Source: an uncultured Oceanospirillaceae bacterium (GTDB lineage Bacteria; Pseudomonadota; Gammaproteobacteria; Pseudomonadales; Balneatricaceae). Taken from it: a stretch of 37,886 nt of DNA. This document shows positions 9,081 to 19,321 of this stretch, one piece after another. Positions within the stretch are counted from its first letter, which is position 1, and every line of letters begins with the position of its first letter. The notes beneath the pieces were generated by a model, which was not told where the DNA came from, did not search any database, and saw nothing but the letters and a program-made list of their open reading frames with translations. The stretch covers positions 1-37,886 of the forward strand of contig CAJXEN010000003.1 in the NCBI GenBank assembly GCA_913052465.1. Reading direction: 5' to 3'. A program made the position numbers and the translations under genes.

Positions 9081-12002
9081 ATGGCGATTGTTATAGCGCC
9101 TGCTAGTCAGCAACACTTAACCACAATGCCAGTGGCACTAAAAGACGAAGTGTTGCGGTGTTTTGAAACGCTCATCAACCAGACTAAGGATGACGTATGG
9201 CAGCAAGCTGACCAACAACTTCAGCTGCTTAATGTTATTGCTGCAAGCCCATTCTCAGCTCAGCTTCTGTTGTTAAACCCGCAGTTACTAGACCATACCT
9301 TTTTGGCAGCAACTTTTTCGAAATATCAGTTGCAGGTGCTGTTAACTAAAGCGATGAGTAAAGTGACGAGTGAAACGCACCTGCACACGTGTTTGAGGCA
9401 GTTTAGGAAGGCTCATCAAGTGCGCTTAATTTGGCGTAACCGTTGTTGCTTAGGGTCAAGTCAGGAGCTGGTTGAAGAACTATCTAACCTAGCCGATGTT
9501 TGCGTAGACGAGGCATTGACCTGGCTGCATAACGATAGTGTTAAGCAATGGGGCCAGCCCACTAGCCGTGATGGAGAGTTGCAGGAGTTAGTGGTGTTGG
9601 GAATGGGTAAGTTGGGTGGTAGAGAACTTAATCTATCTTCTGATATAGATCTGATCTTTAGTTTCCCTGCCGGTGGTGAAACCCGAGGCGGCAAGCGCAG
9701 TGTGGATAATCAACAGTTCTTTATTCGTCTTGGGCAGCGCCTAATTCATGCCATTGATGTGGTGACTGCTGAGGGGTTTGTGTTTCGTGTAGATATGCGG
9801 TTGAGGCCGTACGGTACTAGTGGAGCGTTGTCCTTAAGTTTTGATGCCATGGAGATTTACTATCAACAACAAGGGCGAGAATGGGAACGATACGCGTTTA
9901 TTAAAGCTAGGGTAGTTGCTGGTAATCAGCAGCAAGGTCGGCAGTTGTTGGAACTGTTGCGTCCGTTTGTGTATCGCAGGTACTTAGACTTTAGTGCTAT
10001 TGAATCCTTGCGCAGCCTCAAACAAATGATTGCTAGTGAAGTTCGTCGGCTCGGTTTGCAGCAAAACGTTAAACTGGGCACTGGGGGTATTCGAGAGGTG
10101 GAATTTATAGCCCAAGCCTTCCAATTGATTAGGGGTGGACGGGACATGCGCTTGCAAACCACCAGTTTAATGGCAGTGTTGAATTTGTTACCAGAGACTG
10201 CAGGTTTAGCACCAGAAGATGTTAAAAATTTACGTATGCATTACTGGTTCCTACGCGACGTAGAACACGCTCTGCAGGCAGTGCACGATAAGCAAACTCA
10301 AGACTTACCCACTCAAATTAGTGAACAAGCAAGGCTAGCATTTGCTCTGGATTTTACCTGTTGGGATGGTTTACAAGCGCAAATCAACTTCGCTAGGGAA
10401 TTTATTCACCAGCAGTTTGAACTGGTTGTGGCTCTAAAGGAAGATAACCAATCACAAGGCTCAGATCATCAATTAAGTCAGCTTTGGGCAGAGATAGCAC
10501 ACAGTGCTAGGCAAACAGACCAATTGACATTACTGCCCGAATGGCAGGGTATTTTAACTCATGCCGGGTTTAAAGATGCTAGTCGTGTGTTGCAAAACTT
10601 GTGGGCGTTGCATCAAAGTCGGCATGCGCAAACGATGCAGTCATTAGCACAAGAACGTTTGGCTCAGTTGATGCCCCAGATTTTACAACTAGCGGCACTA
10701 CAAAGCGACCCTGCACTGACGTTATCTCGTATATTGGTGCTGATTGAAGCTGTGTTGAGGCGTTCTGTGTACTTGGTTTTATTGCTAGAGAATCCAGTAG
10801 CCTTAAGGTTGTTGGTTCAGTTGTGTGCGGCCAGTTCATGGTTTGCAGACTTTTTGGCACGTCAGCCCTCATTGCTGGATGAACTGTTAGATGTTAATAG
10901 CTTATTCAATGTGCCTGATGTGATCGAACTCAAACAAGAATTAGAACAAAACCTTTTGCGCCTGCCAGAAGACGATACAGAGCAATTGATGGAAGCCCTT
11001 CGGCACTTTAAGCACGCCCATTTATTACGTATTGCAGCTCAAGAAGTAACTGGCCGTTTACCATTAATGAAGGTGAGTGATCAGTTGACATATGTGGCCG
11101 AAGCGGTGGTCGGGCAAGTGCAGCAATTAGCATGGCGTGAGCTTAGTTCGCGACACGGTAACCCGCAAAATGAACACGGGCCTAGCGATGACTTTATCGT
11201 AGTAGGTTATGGAAAAGTAGGAGGCTGGGAGCTGAGTTATGGTTCAGATTTAGATTTGGTATTTATCTACGATATGCCTTCTCAAACTGAAACTGATGGC
11301 ATTAAACCAATTGCTAATAGTGTGTTTTTCACTCGACTTGGTCAACGGATGATTAACTATCTAAATACAGTGACAGCAGCCGGTCAGTTATTTGAAGTGG
11401 ATATGCGGTTAAGGCCAGACGGTGCAAAAGGTTTATTGGTGTCCACCTTAGCTGCTTTTACTCAATATCAGCTTAGTGAAGCTTGGACATGGGAGCACCA
11501 AGCCCTTGTTCGAGCAAGACCCATCGCAGGCAGTCATGAATTGTCTAAACGTTTTGTAGAAGTGCGTAGGCAGGTATTATGCCAAGTTAGGGAGCAGTCC
11601 GAATTGAAGCAGGAGGTAGTTGCTATGCGTGAAAAAATGCGTATGCAGTTGGCCAGTAAACCAAATGCAGATGGCCAGACTAAGCAATTTCACCTTAAGC
11701 ATGATGAGGGTGGGATCGTAGATATGGAATTTATGGTTCAGTATGGAGTGCTTGCTCACGCACACAGATGCCAAAGGCTACTTACCTACACAGACAATAT
11801 TCGTATTTTGGAAGAGTTTGAAATGCAGGGTATTTTGTCCACAGTTCAAGCTCAAGACTTGCGTGAAGCATACCAAACCATGAGAGCTATGGAGCATCGG
11901 CTTACTTTACAGAATCAAGCAGGTGAAGTGTCAAACGATGATTTGTGTGAACAGCGCGAAAAAGTAAAGGCCGTATGGGTAACTTTAATGTGTTCTGAAT
12001 AA
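9081..12002 (+). CDS. glnE: Bifunctional glutamine synthetase adenylyltransferase/adenylyl-removing enzyme
   Basis: Two nucleotidyltransferase cores (LNLSSDIDLIFSF; LSYGSDLDLVFIYD) each followed by VDMRLRP; GGAG at 9069-9072 favours ATG 9081 over 9075. Confidence 0.97.
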   Translation: MAIVIAPASQQHLTTMPVALKDEVLRCFETLINQTKDDVWQQADQQLQLLNVIAASPFSAQLLLLNPQLLDHTFLAATFSKYQLQVLLTKAMSKVTSETHLHTCLRQFRKAHQVRLIWRNRCCLGSSQELVEELSNLADVCVDEALTWLHNDSVKQWGQPTSRDGELQELVVLGMGKLGGRELNLSSDIDLIFSFPAGGETRGGKRSVDNQQFFIRLGQRLIHAIDVVTAEGFVFRVDMRLRPYGTSGALSLSFDAMEIYYQQQGREWERYAFIKARVVAGNQQQGRQLLELLRPFVYRRYLDFSAIESLRSLKQMIASEVRRLGLQQNVKLGTGGIREVEFIAQAFQLIRGGRDMRLQTTSLMAVLNLLPETAGLAPEDVKNLRMHYWFLRDVEHALQAVHDKQTQDLPTQISEQARLAFALDFTCWDGLQAQINFAREFIHQQFELVVALKEDNQSQGSDHQLSQLWAEIAHSARQTDQLTLLPEWQGILTHAGFKDASRVLQNLWALHQSRHAQTMQSLAQERLAQLMPQILQLAALQSDPALTLSRILVLIEAVLRRSVYLVLLLENPVALRLLVQLCAASSWFADFLARQPSLLDELLDVNSLFNVPDVIELKQELEQNLLRLPEDDTEQLMEALRHFKHAHLLRIAAQEVTGRLPLMKVSDQLTYVAEAVVGQVQQLAWRELSSRHGNPQNEHGPSDDFIVVGYGKVGGWELSYGSDLDLVFIYDMPSQTETDGIKPIANSVFFTRLGQRMINYLNTVTAAGQLFEVDMRLRPDGAKGLLVSTLAAFTQYQLSEAWTWEHQALVRARPIAGSHELSKRFVEVRRQVLCQVREQSELKQEVVAMREKMRMQLASKPNADGQTKQFHLKHDEGGIVDMEFMVQYGVLAHAHRCQRLLTYTDNIRILEEFEMQGILSTVQAQDLREAYQTMRAMEHRLTLQNQAGEVSNDDLCEQREKVKAVWVTLMCSE

Positions 12003-12018
12003 CCTTTTATTTTAATGG

Positions 12019-12936
12019 TTAGTATATATGAGGGCTGTCTTTTGGGCGTGTTTTAAAGCGCCGGTGTAGCCATAAATATTGACTAGGTTTTAAGCGTACC
12101 TTTGCCTCAATAGCGGCATTTAGGTTTGCCGTGTCGGCCACTAGGTCACCGCTAGGTATTTTGGCTAAATCATCTGATACAGTTAGCAGGTAACGTTGGT
12201 CTTGGTGGGTGCGGTGATGACTAAATTGCAGCACTTTAGCTCCTGTGGCAGTCGCCAATCGGCTAACAATAGGCGTGGTGGCAGTCTCTATGCCAAAAAA
12301 TGGGGCAAAGACAGAGCGATCTGGCCCTACATCTTGATCGGGTGCCAGCCAAACTACCTTGCCCTGTTTGAGTAAACGTATCACTTGGCGAATGTCTTCG
12401 CGTTCCACTATGCCTGGTAAATGGTTAAGTCGTCCACGACGAATAATACGATCCATTAAAGCATTACCGTGGCGTTGATAAGTAGCGTAGTAGGGATAAC
12501 TAGGGGCCAATAAAACACCACCTAAGTCTAGGCCGGTATAATGTGCGCCCACCAAAAGCACACCGCGGCCTTGTATTTGAGCTTGTTCGATTAACTGGCC
12601 ACCTTCGATAGCTACCCGATGGCGAAAGTCATCACGGGAACTCCACCACGCCATCGCGGTCTCAATAATGCCGATACCATTGTCGGCAAAAATTTGACGG
12701 ACCATATACCGCTGTTCTGACGCTGTTAAATGGCTAAAACACAGGCTAACATTGGTTTTTACAATGGATCTTCTGTGGCCAGATAACTGATATAATAACC
12801 ACCCAATCGCTCGGCCTACTGCCATACGCCATGCCCAAGGTAAGGTAATAATGAGGCGCAAGCAGGCTAAGCCAAACCAAATAGGCCAGTATTTTACAGC
12901 GTAAAATGCAGTTAAAGATGGTTTGTTGGATGGCAT
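12019..12936 (-). CDS. LpxL/HtrB-family lipid A biosynthesis acyltransferase
   Basis: HX4D motif in GAHYTGLDLGG; LAPDQDVGPDRSVFAPFFGIETATTPIVSRLA. Confidence 0.9.
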   Translation of the reverse strand: MPSNKPSLTAFYAVKYWPIWFGLACLRLIITLPWAWRMAVGRAIGWLLYQLSGHRRSIVKTNVSLCFSHLTASEQRYMVRQIFADNGIGIIETAMAWWSSRDDFRHRVAIEGGQLIEQAQIQGRGVLLVGAHYTGLDLGGVLLAPSYPYYATYQRHGNALMDRIIRRGRLNHLPGIVEREDIRQVIRLLKQGKVVWLAPDQDVGPDRSVFAPFFGIETATTPIVSRLATATGAKVLQFSHHRTHQDQRYLLTVSDDLAKIPSGDLVADTANLNAAIEAKVRLKPSQYLWLHRRFKTRPKDSPHIY

Positions 12937-13079
12937 ATAGAATTCGAATAGGGGTAAGGGGTAAGTTAGTACCGTAGGATACTAATTTAATTGACAACAG
13001 GACGTTAGTTTACACTGAGCTGGCGGTGCCAGCCAGCCAACAATAGAAACTAATGTTCTATCTGATGCAAGGACAATAA

Positions 13080-14861
13080 ATGAGTAAGCCGGTAAGTCCA
13101 GAAATGACTCACAGCGCTCAACCGACGTTAAGTGCTTGGAGTGCTTATAAGCGCCTATTGGGTTATGTTTTGCAGCACAGATTGGTGTTCTGCGTTAGCA
13201 TTGTTGGTTTTGTTCTTTTTGCGCTAACCCAACCGGCTTTTGCTAGCCTTATGGAATATATGGTGGACAGTGTCGATAATAGCGACGGTGCCGCCCGTAC
13301 CATTATACCCATTGCGGTGTTAGCCATATTTATGGTGCGTGGTGTGGGATTCTTTTTAGGTAATTATGGTATTACCTACGTTGCTAGAAGAGTGATCCAT
13401 CAACTACGAGTAGATATATTTGATCGGCTTTTGGTGCTGCCGGCGCGTTTTTATCACCGTAATGCCTCAGCAACTTTGTTGTCAAAACTCACCTTTAACG
13501 TTGAACAAGTGACCGGTGCAGCAACTGATGCGCTTAAGATATTTGTCCGCGAAGGGCTCACTATTGTTGGTTTGTTGGCCTATATCGTGTATCTAAACTG
13601 GCAACTATCTTTAGTATTTTTAACAGTAGGTCCATTTATTGGTTGGGTGGTCAATAGAGCCTCCAAGCGTTTTAGAAGTATTAGCACTAATTTGCAGGAT
13701 AGCATGGGACAAGTCACCGCCAGTGCCAGTGAGGCTATCAAAGGTTATGAGGTGGTGCGGGTGTTTGGTGCGCAGGACCAGGAGCGACAAAGTTTTTCGG
13801 CTGCCAGTAATAACAACCGACAGCAGGCTATGAAGCTAGCTTTGGCAGAATCTATTTCTACACCACTGCTGCAAATGATTGTAGCCGTTGCTATGGCCAG
13901 CCTAATTTATTTGGCGTTACATCCCAGTATTATTAATACCATGAGTGCGGGGCAATTTATCGCTTTTATCACAGCCTCAGGCATGCTCACCAAACCCTTG
14001 CGTTCAATGACAGAAATTAATAGCATTTTGCAGCAAGGCATTGCTGCATCACAAAGTATTTTTGCTTTGTTAGACGAAAAGCCAGAAACAGATCAAGGCA
14101 CCAAATCTATTGGTCGAGCAAAGGGCCTGATCACCTTTGAAAACGTAGATTTTAGTTATGACGATCAGCCTTTACTGAGTAAAGTGAATATCGCCATTCA
14201 GCCGGGGCAGGTTGTTGCCCTAGTAGGGCGCTCGGGTAGCGGAAAATCCACCTTAGTGAACTTGTTGCTGCGTTTCTATGATCCTCAAGGTGGGCGTATT
14301 TTGCTGGATGGGAATAATATTCAAGACCTCAAAAGAGTCGACTTACGCCGCCAAGTGGCCTTGGTTAATCAGCAAGTAGTATTGTTTAATGGCACTATTG
14401 CACAGAACATTGCCTATGGTGCCATGTTTGACACCAGCAAAAAGCACATTATGGCGGCCGCTAAAGCTGCCCGAGTGACAGAGTTTACCGATCGTATGAG
14501 TTTGGGTTTAGATACTATGGTGGGTGAATCTGGCGTCCTCTTGTCTGAGGGGCAGCGGCAACGTATCGCTATTGCCAGAGCTTTATTAAAAAATGCTCCG
14601 TTACTGGTGCTTGATGAAGCTACTTCTGCTTTAGATACGGAGTCAGAGCGTCATATACAAGCGGCATTAGACGAGGTAATGGTAGGCCGTACTACTTTGG
14701 TTATTGCTCACCGCCTGTCAACTATTGAGCAGGCTGATGTGATCTTAGTGATGGATCAAGGGCAATTGGTGGAGCAGGGTAGTCATCAACAGCTGGTTGC
14801 TGAGCAGGGGTTGTACGCCCATTTGCATCAATTACAATTCCAATCAACTAGGGGCGTATAA
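13080..14861 (+). CDS. msbA: Lipid A export ABC transporter, fused permease/ATPase
   Basis: 593 aa; six-TM domain, Walker A VGRSGSGKST, signature LLSEGQRQRIAIARALLKNAPLLVLDEATSALD. Confidence 0.93.
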   Translation: MSKPVSPEMTHSAQPTLSAWSAYKRLLGYVLQHRLVFCVSIVGFVLFALTQPAFASLMEYMVDSVDNSDGAARTIIPIAVLAIFMVRGVGFFLGNYGITYVARRVIHQLRVDIFDRLLVLPARFYHRNASATLLSKLTFNVEQVTGAATDALKIFVREGLTIVGLLAYIVYLNWQLSLVFLTVGPFIGWVVNRASKRFRSISTNLQDSMGQVTASASEAIKGYEVVRVFGAQDQERQSFSAASNNNRQQAMKLALAESISTPLLQMIVAVAMASLIYLALHPSIINTMSAGQFIAFITASGMLTKPLRSMTEINSILQQGIAASQSIFALLDEKPETDQGTKSIGRAKGLITFENVDFSYDDQPLLSKVNIAIQPGQVVALVGRSGSGKSTLVNLLLRFYDPQGGRILLDGNNIQDLKRVDLRRQVALVNQQVVLFNGTIAQNIAYGAMFDTSKKHIMAAAKAARVTEFTDRMSLGLDTMVGESGVLLSEGQRQRIAIARALLKNAPLLVLDEATSALDTESERHIQAALDEVMVGRTTLVIAHRLSTIEQADVILVMDQGQLVEQGSHQQLVAEQGLYAHLHQLQFQSTRGV

Positions 14862-15221
14862 GTGTTTAATAATAAATTAACCAGTGTGACTCGGTTGATT
14901 AAAGCCTGTGGTTATTCGTGGCGTGGCCTTACCTTTGCTTGGCGCAATGAAACAGCCTTTCAGCAAGAAAGTGTAGCCTTATTGGTGCTGTTGCCCTTGG
15001 CTTTTTGGTGGCCAGACACTCGCATAGAAAGTGCTTTATTAGTAATGAGTTTGTTTTTTGTGCTCATTACTGAATTAATAAACACGGCAGTAGAAGCTGC
15101 AATTGATCGTCATGGTGATGAGCGTCACCACTGGTCTGCTGTGGCTAAAGATGTGGCTTCTGCAGCAGTGACATTGGCCCTGATACAATGTGCGTTGGTG
15201 TGGCTGCTAGTGCTTATTTAA
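14862..15221 (+). CDS. dgkA: Diacylglycerol kinase, GTG start directly after the msbA stop
   Basis: FAWRNETAFQQE; ELINTAVEAAIDRHGDERHHWSAVAKDVASAAV; 119 aa. Confidence 0.94.
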   Translation: MFNNKLTSVTRLIKACGYSWRGLTFAWRNETAFQQESVALLVLLPLAFWWPDTRIESALLVMSLFFVLITELINTAVEAAIDRHGDERHHWSAVAKDVASAAVTLALIQCALVWLLVLI

Positions 15222-15296
15222 CACCCAATGTGCTCAAGCGCACAGAGCAACGGCTTTTTTAATGGGTAGCTTTCATCTTTTAGTGCTGGTGTTTTT

Positions 15297-16340
15297 TTAG
15301 TGTAAGTGTTTTTTTAGCATAACTGCAATTTGTTGACGCACAGTGGCAGGGCTGTAATGATCTCTAGCGGTAACGTAGGCTGCTTCACACATGGTCTGAT
15401 AGTCAGCAGCTTTTAATGCCATGGCTTGGGCCAGTGCGTCGGCTAAATCTTCGGCATTAATGTTACACAATAAGCCATTTTCCATATGTTTGATAATGCC
15501 TTGTGGGCCTCCACAGCAAGTAGCCACCACTAGGCGCTTACGAGCCATGGCTTCAATCACCACCATACCGAAGGTTTCCCCCCGGGAAGGCAGGCATAAA
15601 ATATCTGCGGTATCAATAAAATCATCTCGGTCTTGGTTGCTAACCCAATCCAAGCGCTGAGTAATAGTGCTTAAATCGAGTTGTTGAATCCACTTGTTTA
15701 CTTTTTTATGCCAGCGACCTTTACCCGCAATAATTAGTTTAAATTTAATCTTACGCTGCCGCAGAATGGCGGCAGCTTGTAATAAAATATCTTGGCCTTT
15801 AGTGCGTCGCAGAATACCCATGGTAGCAATCACTGGAACTGGCTGGGGTGGGCGGCTGCTAGGTTCGACAGGGCTTAATTCAACTAAATTTGGAATCACT
15901 TCCAAAGCGCCAGTATATCCTTGCTTACGAGCAAATTTAGCCAGTACTGGAGACACACAAATAAGAATATCAGCAGCCTTAATGCCGGCAGCATTATAAC
16001 TGTGTAGAATGAGAATAAGTTTACAGTTTTTAGGCAAAGCAGCCCGCGCAAGTGCTGCATCAATGGGTTTGTGAACAATCACAAGGTCGGTATTTTGTTG
16101 AGTAAATAATTGCCTAAGTCTTGAGATTGCTATGTTTTTTAACAGTGGTAAGCGAGTGCGTGGGTAGTCTAGCACCAGGTAATCTAGCTTGCGTTGCTGT
16201 AGTAAAGGTTCTAATTGTGCTTTGGGGCGGATGACAGAAGTGACTTGATGGCCTAATTGGCGTAAATTGTCACTGTAATGTAAAAAAGTCTGCTTAGGTC
16301 CGCCTAAGTCTTTACCGGATATCAGGTTGACGATCTTCAT
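15297..16340 (-). CDS. GT4-like glycosyltransferase
   Basis: MKIVNLISGKDLGGPKQTFLHY; EX7E-type region GETFGMVVIEAMA; alternative GTG start at 16355. Confidence 0.87.
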   Translation of the reverse strand: MKIVNLISGKDLGGPKQTFLHYSDNLRQLGHQVTSVIRPKAQLEPLLQQRKLDYLVLDYPRTRLPLLKNIAISRLRQLFTQQNTDLVIVHKPIDAALARAALPKNCKLILILHSYNAAGIKAADILICVSPVLAKFARKQGYTGALEVIPNLVELSPVEPSSRPPQPVPVIATMGILRRTKGQDILLQAAAILRQRKIKFKLIIAGKGRWHKKVNKWIQQLDLSTITQRLDWVSNQDRDDFIDTADILCLPSRGETFGMVVIEAMARKRLVVATCCGGPQGIIKHMENGLLCNINAEDLADALAQAMALKAADYQTMCEAAYVTARDHYSPATVRQQIAVMLKKHLH

Positions 16341-16406
16341 TGATGTGGGCGTCACTAAAAATAAGAGTTAACATTAGTTTAACAAACAAAAGGTTGTTTT
16401 GTACCC

Positions 16407-17711
16407 GTGGCACTCTTCGTTTATACCTGTTTATACTATTTAGTTTTACCTATTGGCTTTGTATTTCATCTGCTATTTGTATGGCGACGTGCTGAATTTC
16501 GTCGTGGTTTTTGGCAGCGATATGGGTGGTTGCCACAAAAACAGCATCAACCGGTGTTAGTTCACGCGGCGAGCGTGGGAGAGCTCAATGCCATTGCCCC
16601 TCTAATAGAGGCTATTGTAAGCCAGTTGAAATTACCGGTTCTGGTCACTACCACTAGCGTTACTGCGCAAGAGCGTTGTCAGCAGCTATTTACCGACCAT
16701 GACCGAGTCAGCTGGTGCTACCTGCCAATAGATCTTGGTGTGGCTAACTGGCTTATGCTACGACGAGTTAACCCCCGGGCCGTGTTGTTAGTTGAAACAG
16801 AACTATGGCCCAATTTGATTGCTACTTGTGCAGCAAAAAAAACACCTATAATTTTGGTCAATGGTCGTTTGTCTGAGCGGTCTGCGAAGGCCTATTCACG
16901 TATATCTTGGTTAGTGGTTCCCATGTTAGAAAAGCTGACTCGGCTGTTAGTGCAGGATCAGGCTGCAGCAGAACGTTTTATCGATATAGGTGCGCAGACT
17001 TCTAAGGTTTCAGTGCTAGGTAGCTTGAAATATGACCTGGCTATTAATGATGTTAGTGATTTAAATATTACTTCTCAGGCAGTGCCTGAGGGTTTGTGTT
17101 GGGTCTGTGGTAGCACTCGCAGCGGCGAAGAAGCTAGTTTGTTGCAGGTGTGGGCGCAGCTACCCCAGCACATTAAAGGCACCTTAGTATTAGTCCCTAG
17201 GCACCCACAAAGGTTTGATGAAGTAGCAGATTTATGCAAGCAATCTGGCTTGCCTTGGTTAAGGTATAGTCAAATTAACTCCCAGTGTGAGGGTATATCG
17301 GGTGCTAGCATTGATGCATATAACGGGCACTCACGACGGGTGCTGTTGGTTGATTCAATGGGCTTATTAATGCAGTTTTATCGCCGAGCAGATGTGGTTT
17401 TTGTTGGTGGTAGCCTAGCGAATACGGGTGGGCATAACCCCCTAGAGGCTGCCGCTTTAGGTAAACCTGTTCTTATGGGCCCTAATTGCTTCAATTTTGT
17501 TCAAGTGTGTGACAGCTTAGAACAAGCTAATGGCTTGCGAGTGACCACTCATGCACATTTGTTAACAGATATTGCTCAGTTATTAACAGATCAGGCATTA
17601 AGGCATGCAATGGGAGCGGCAGGTGCAGCCTTAGTCAGTGCAAAAAAAGGGGCAGTTGAACGCCACTTAGTCGCTATAACAGCCGCGCTGGAAAAGGCAT
17701 TAGACGAGTGA
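16407..17711 (+). CDS. waaA: 3-deoxy-D-manno-octulosonic acid transferase
   Basis: 434 aa; VHAASVGELNAIAPLIEAI; VLLVETELWPNLI; VFVGGSLANTGGHNPLEAAALGKPVLMGPN. Confidence 0.96.
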   Translation: MALFVYTCLYYLVLPIGFVFHLLFVWRRAEFRRGFWQRYGWLPQKQHQPVLVHAASVGELNAIAPLIEAIVSQLKLPVLVTTTSVTAQERCQQLFTDHDRVSWCYLPIDLGVANWLMLRRVNPRAVLLVETELWPNLIATCAAKKTPIILVNGRLSERSAKAYSRISWLVVPMLEKLTRLLVQDQAAAERFIDIGAQTSKVSVLGSLKYDLAINDVSDLNITSQAVPEGLCWVCGSTRSGEEASLLQVWAQLPQHIKGTLVLVPRHPQRFDEVADLCKQSGLPWLRYSQINSQCEGISGASIDAYNGHSRRVLLVDSMGLLMQFYRRADVVFVGGSLANTGGHNPLEAAALGKPVLMGPNCFNFVQVCDSLEQANGLRVTTHAHLLTDIAQLLTDQALRHAMGAAGAALVSAKKGAVERHLVAITAALEKALDE

Positions 17712-19321
17712 GTAAAGTGCAGTCATCAAGACGCTGGTTTTGGTCGAGTAGCATTAGTTTTAGTTTGGTGCTGTTGCCACTTCTGCTTGCCATAGGTGCT
17801 TTTTCTTCTTATTTGGATCAGGCTCAGTGGTCAAGTTATGTTACTGATACGTATACCTGGCGAGTGGTATGGTTTTCTTGGTGGCAAGCGAGTTTATCCA
17901 CCATTATTAGCTTGTCTGCATCTGTGCTGGTGGCGAGAGCACTAGCGCGTAGGCAATATTTTATGGGGCGCTGGTTGTTGCTGCGGTGTTTTAGTGTTGC
18001 ACTAGTGGTGCCCAGTATTATTGCCGTGTTTGGTATTATTTTGTTACATGGAAAATACGGCTATTTCAATCAGCTTTGGCAATGGCTAGGTGGCCAACCT
18101 CATAGCTATGTGTATGGTTTAACTGGGATCTTGCTGGCCCATGTGTTTTTCAACTTACCCTTGGCAACGCGTATTGTATTGCAGCGATTAGATGCCATTA
18201 ATGGTGAAACGTGGCGCTTGTCAAGCCAGCTGGGGATGACGTCGATGGACCTGTGGCGCCATATTGAATGGCCTCATATAAAAGGAGTGTTACCCCAATT
18301 AGCCGCTTTGGTGTTCGCCTTATGTTTCACTAGCTTTGCTATCGTAATGACATTGGGAGGTGGGCCAAAAGCCACCACCATCGAAGTGGCTATATTTCAA
18401 GCGATACGATTCGATTTTGATATCGCTAAAGCGGTGTATTTGAGCCTGTTGCAAGTGGTTTTCTGTGGCTCTATATTGTGGGTTGGTTTACGCCTAGGAA
18501 GGCCCATTGATATGTTTGCTAGTCTTGAAACATCGGTCCGGAATATGCGGCCAGACCTCAAACCCATATTTGGCATTGTGAGGGATGCTGTGGTGCTATT
18601 ACTAGCTACATTATTGGTACTATTACCTTTGTTGGCGGTAGTGGTTGCAGGGTTGAACACTGCTTGGGCAGAAGTATTACTTGATGTGCGTTTATGGAGT
18701 GCTTTTAGTAATAGTTTGTGGGTGGCGTTGGCTTCGGCCTCATTAAGCCTGCTAATGGCCGCAGGGTTATTGTTGGCTCAGCGGCATTGGCGTGAGCGAT
18801 ATACATCGGCTGCGCTGGCTGTGGAGTGGATGGGCTCTGTCATTTTGGTGGTACCACCGTTGGTATTGGCTACTGGGTTATTTATTGGTTTAAGCCCCCA
18901 CGTAAACGTGTTTGCCATTAACCTTTATATCGTTGTGCTGATAAACGCTTTAATGGGGCTACCTTATATGCTGCGTGTATTATCTGTAGCCTACTTACAA
19001 ATCGGTAGGGACTACGATCGTCTTTGCAGCAGTTTGGGAGTGCAAGGATGGCATCGGTTGCGTCATGTTGAGTGGCCTATATTACGTAAACCCATAGGCT
19101 TAGCTTTGGCCTTAGTGGCAGCAATGTCTGCTGGTGATTTAGGGGTGGTGGCGTTGTTTGGTAGCCCAGACATTCAAACCCTACCTTTGTTGATGTATCA
19201 GCGTTTGGGGAGCTATCAAAGTGATGCAGCAGGTGTTACTGCAGTAGTTTTGTTAGGGTTGTGTTTGGCTATTTTCGTGGTGTTAGAGCGTTTATTGGGA
19301 GGCCCAAGTGATAAACTTTAA
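17708..19321 (+). CDS. thiP: Thiamine/TPP ABC transporter permease (two fused permease halves)
   Basis: 537 aa; resembles remembered E. coli ThiP along its length (GILLAHVFFNLPLATR, LGGGPKATTIEVAIFQAI, GDLGVVALFGSPDIQTLPLLMYQRLGSYQSDAA). Confidence 0.9.
   Translation: MSKVQSSRRWFWSSSISFSLVLLPLLLAIGAFSSYLDQAQWSSYVTDTYTWRVVWFSWWQASLSTIISLSASVLVARALARRQYFMGRWLLLRCFSVALVVPSIIAVFGIILLHGKYGYFNQLWQWLGGQPHSYVYGLTGILLAHVFFNLPLATRIVLQRLDAINGETWRLSSQLGMTSMDLWRHIEWPHIKGVLPQLAALVFALCFTSFAIVMTLGGGPKATTIEVAIFQAIRFDFDIAKAVYLSLLQVVFCGSILWVGLRLGRPIDMFASLETSVRNMRPDLKPIFGIVRDAVVLLLATLLVLLPLLAVVVAGLNTAWAEVLLDVRLWSAFSNSLWVALASASLSLLMAAGLLLAQRHWRERYTSAALAVEWMGSVILVVPPLVLATGLFIGLSPHVNVFAINLYIVVLINALMGLPYMLRVLSVAYLQIGRDYDRLCSSLGVQGWHRLRHVEWPILRKPIGLALALVAAMSAGDLGVVALFGSPDIQTLPLLMYQRLGSYQSDAAGVTAVVLLGLCLAIFVVLERLLGGPSDKL

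Noticed and set aside
15222-15296. Possible terminator between convergent dgkA and the glycosyltransferase
   Set aside because: TGTGC/GCACA stem is short and separated from the T-run by ~13 nt; not convincing enough to annotate.
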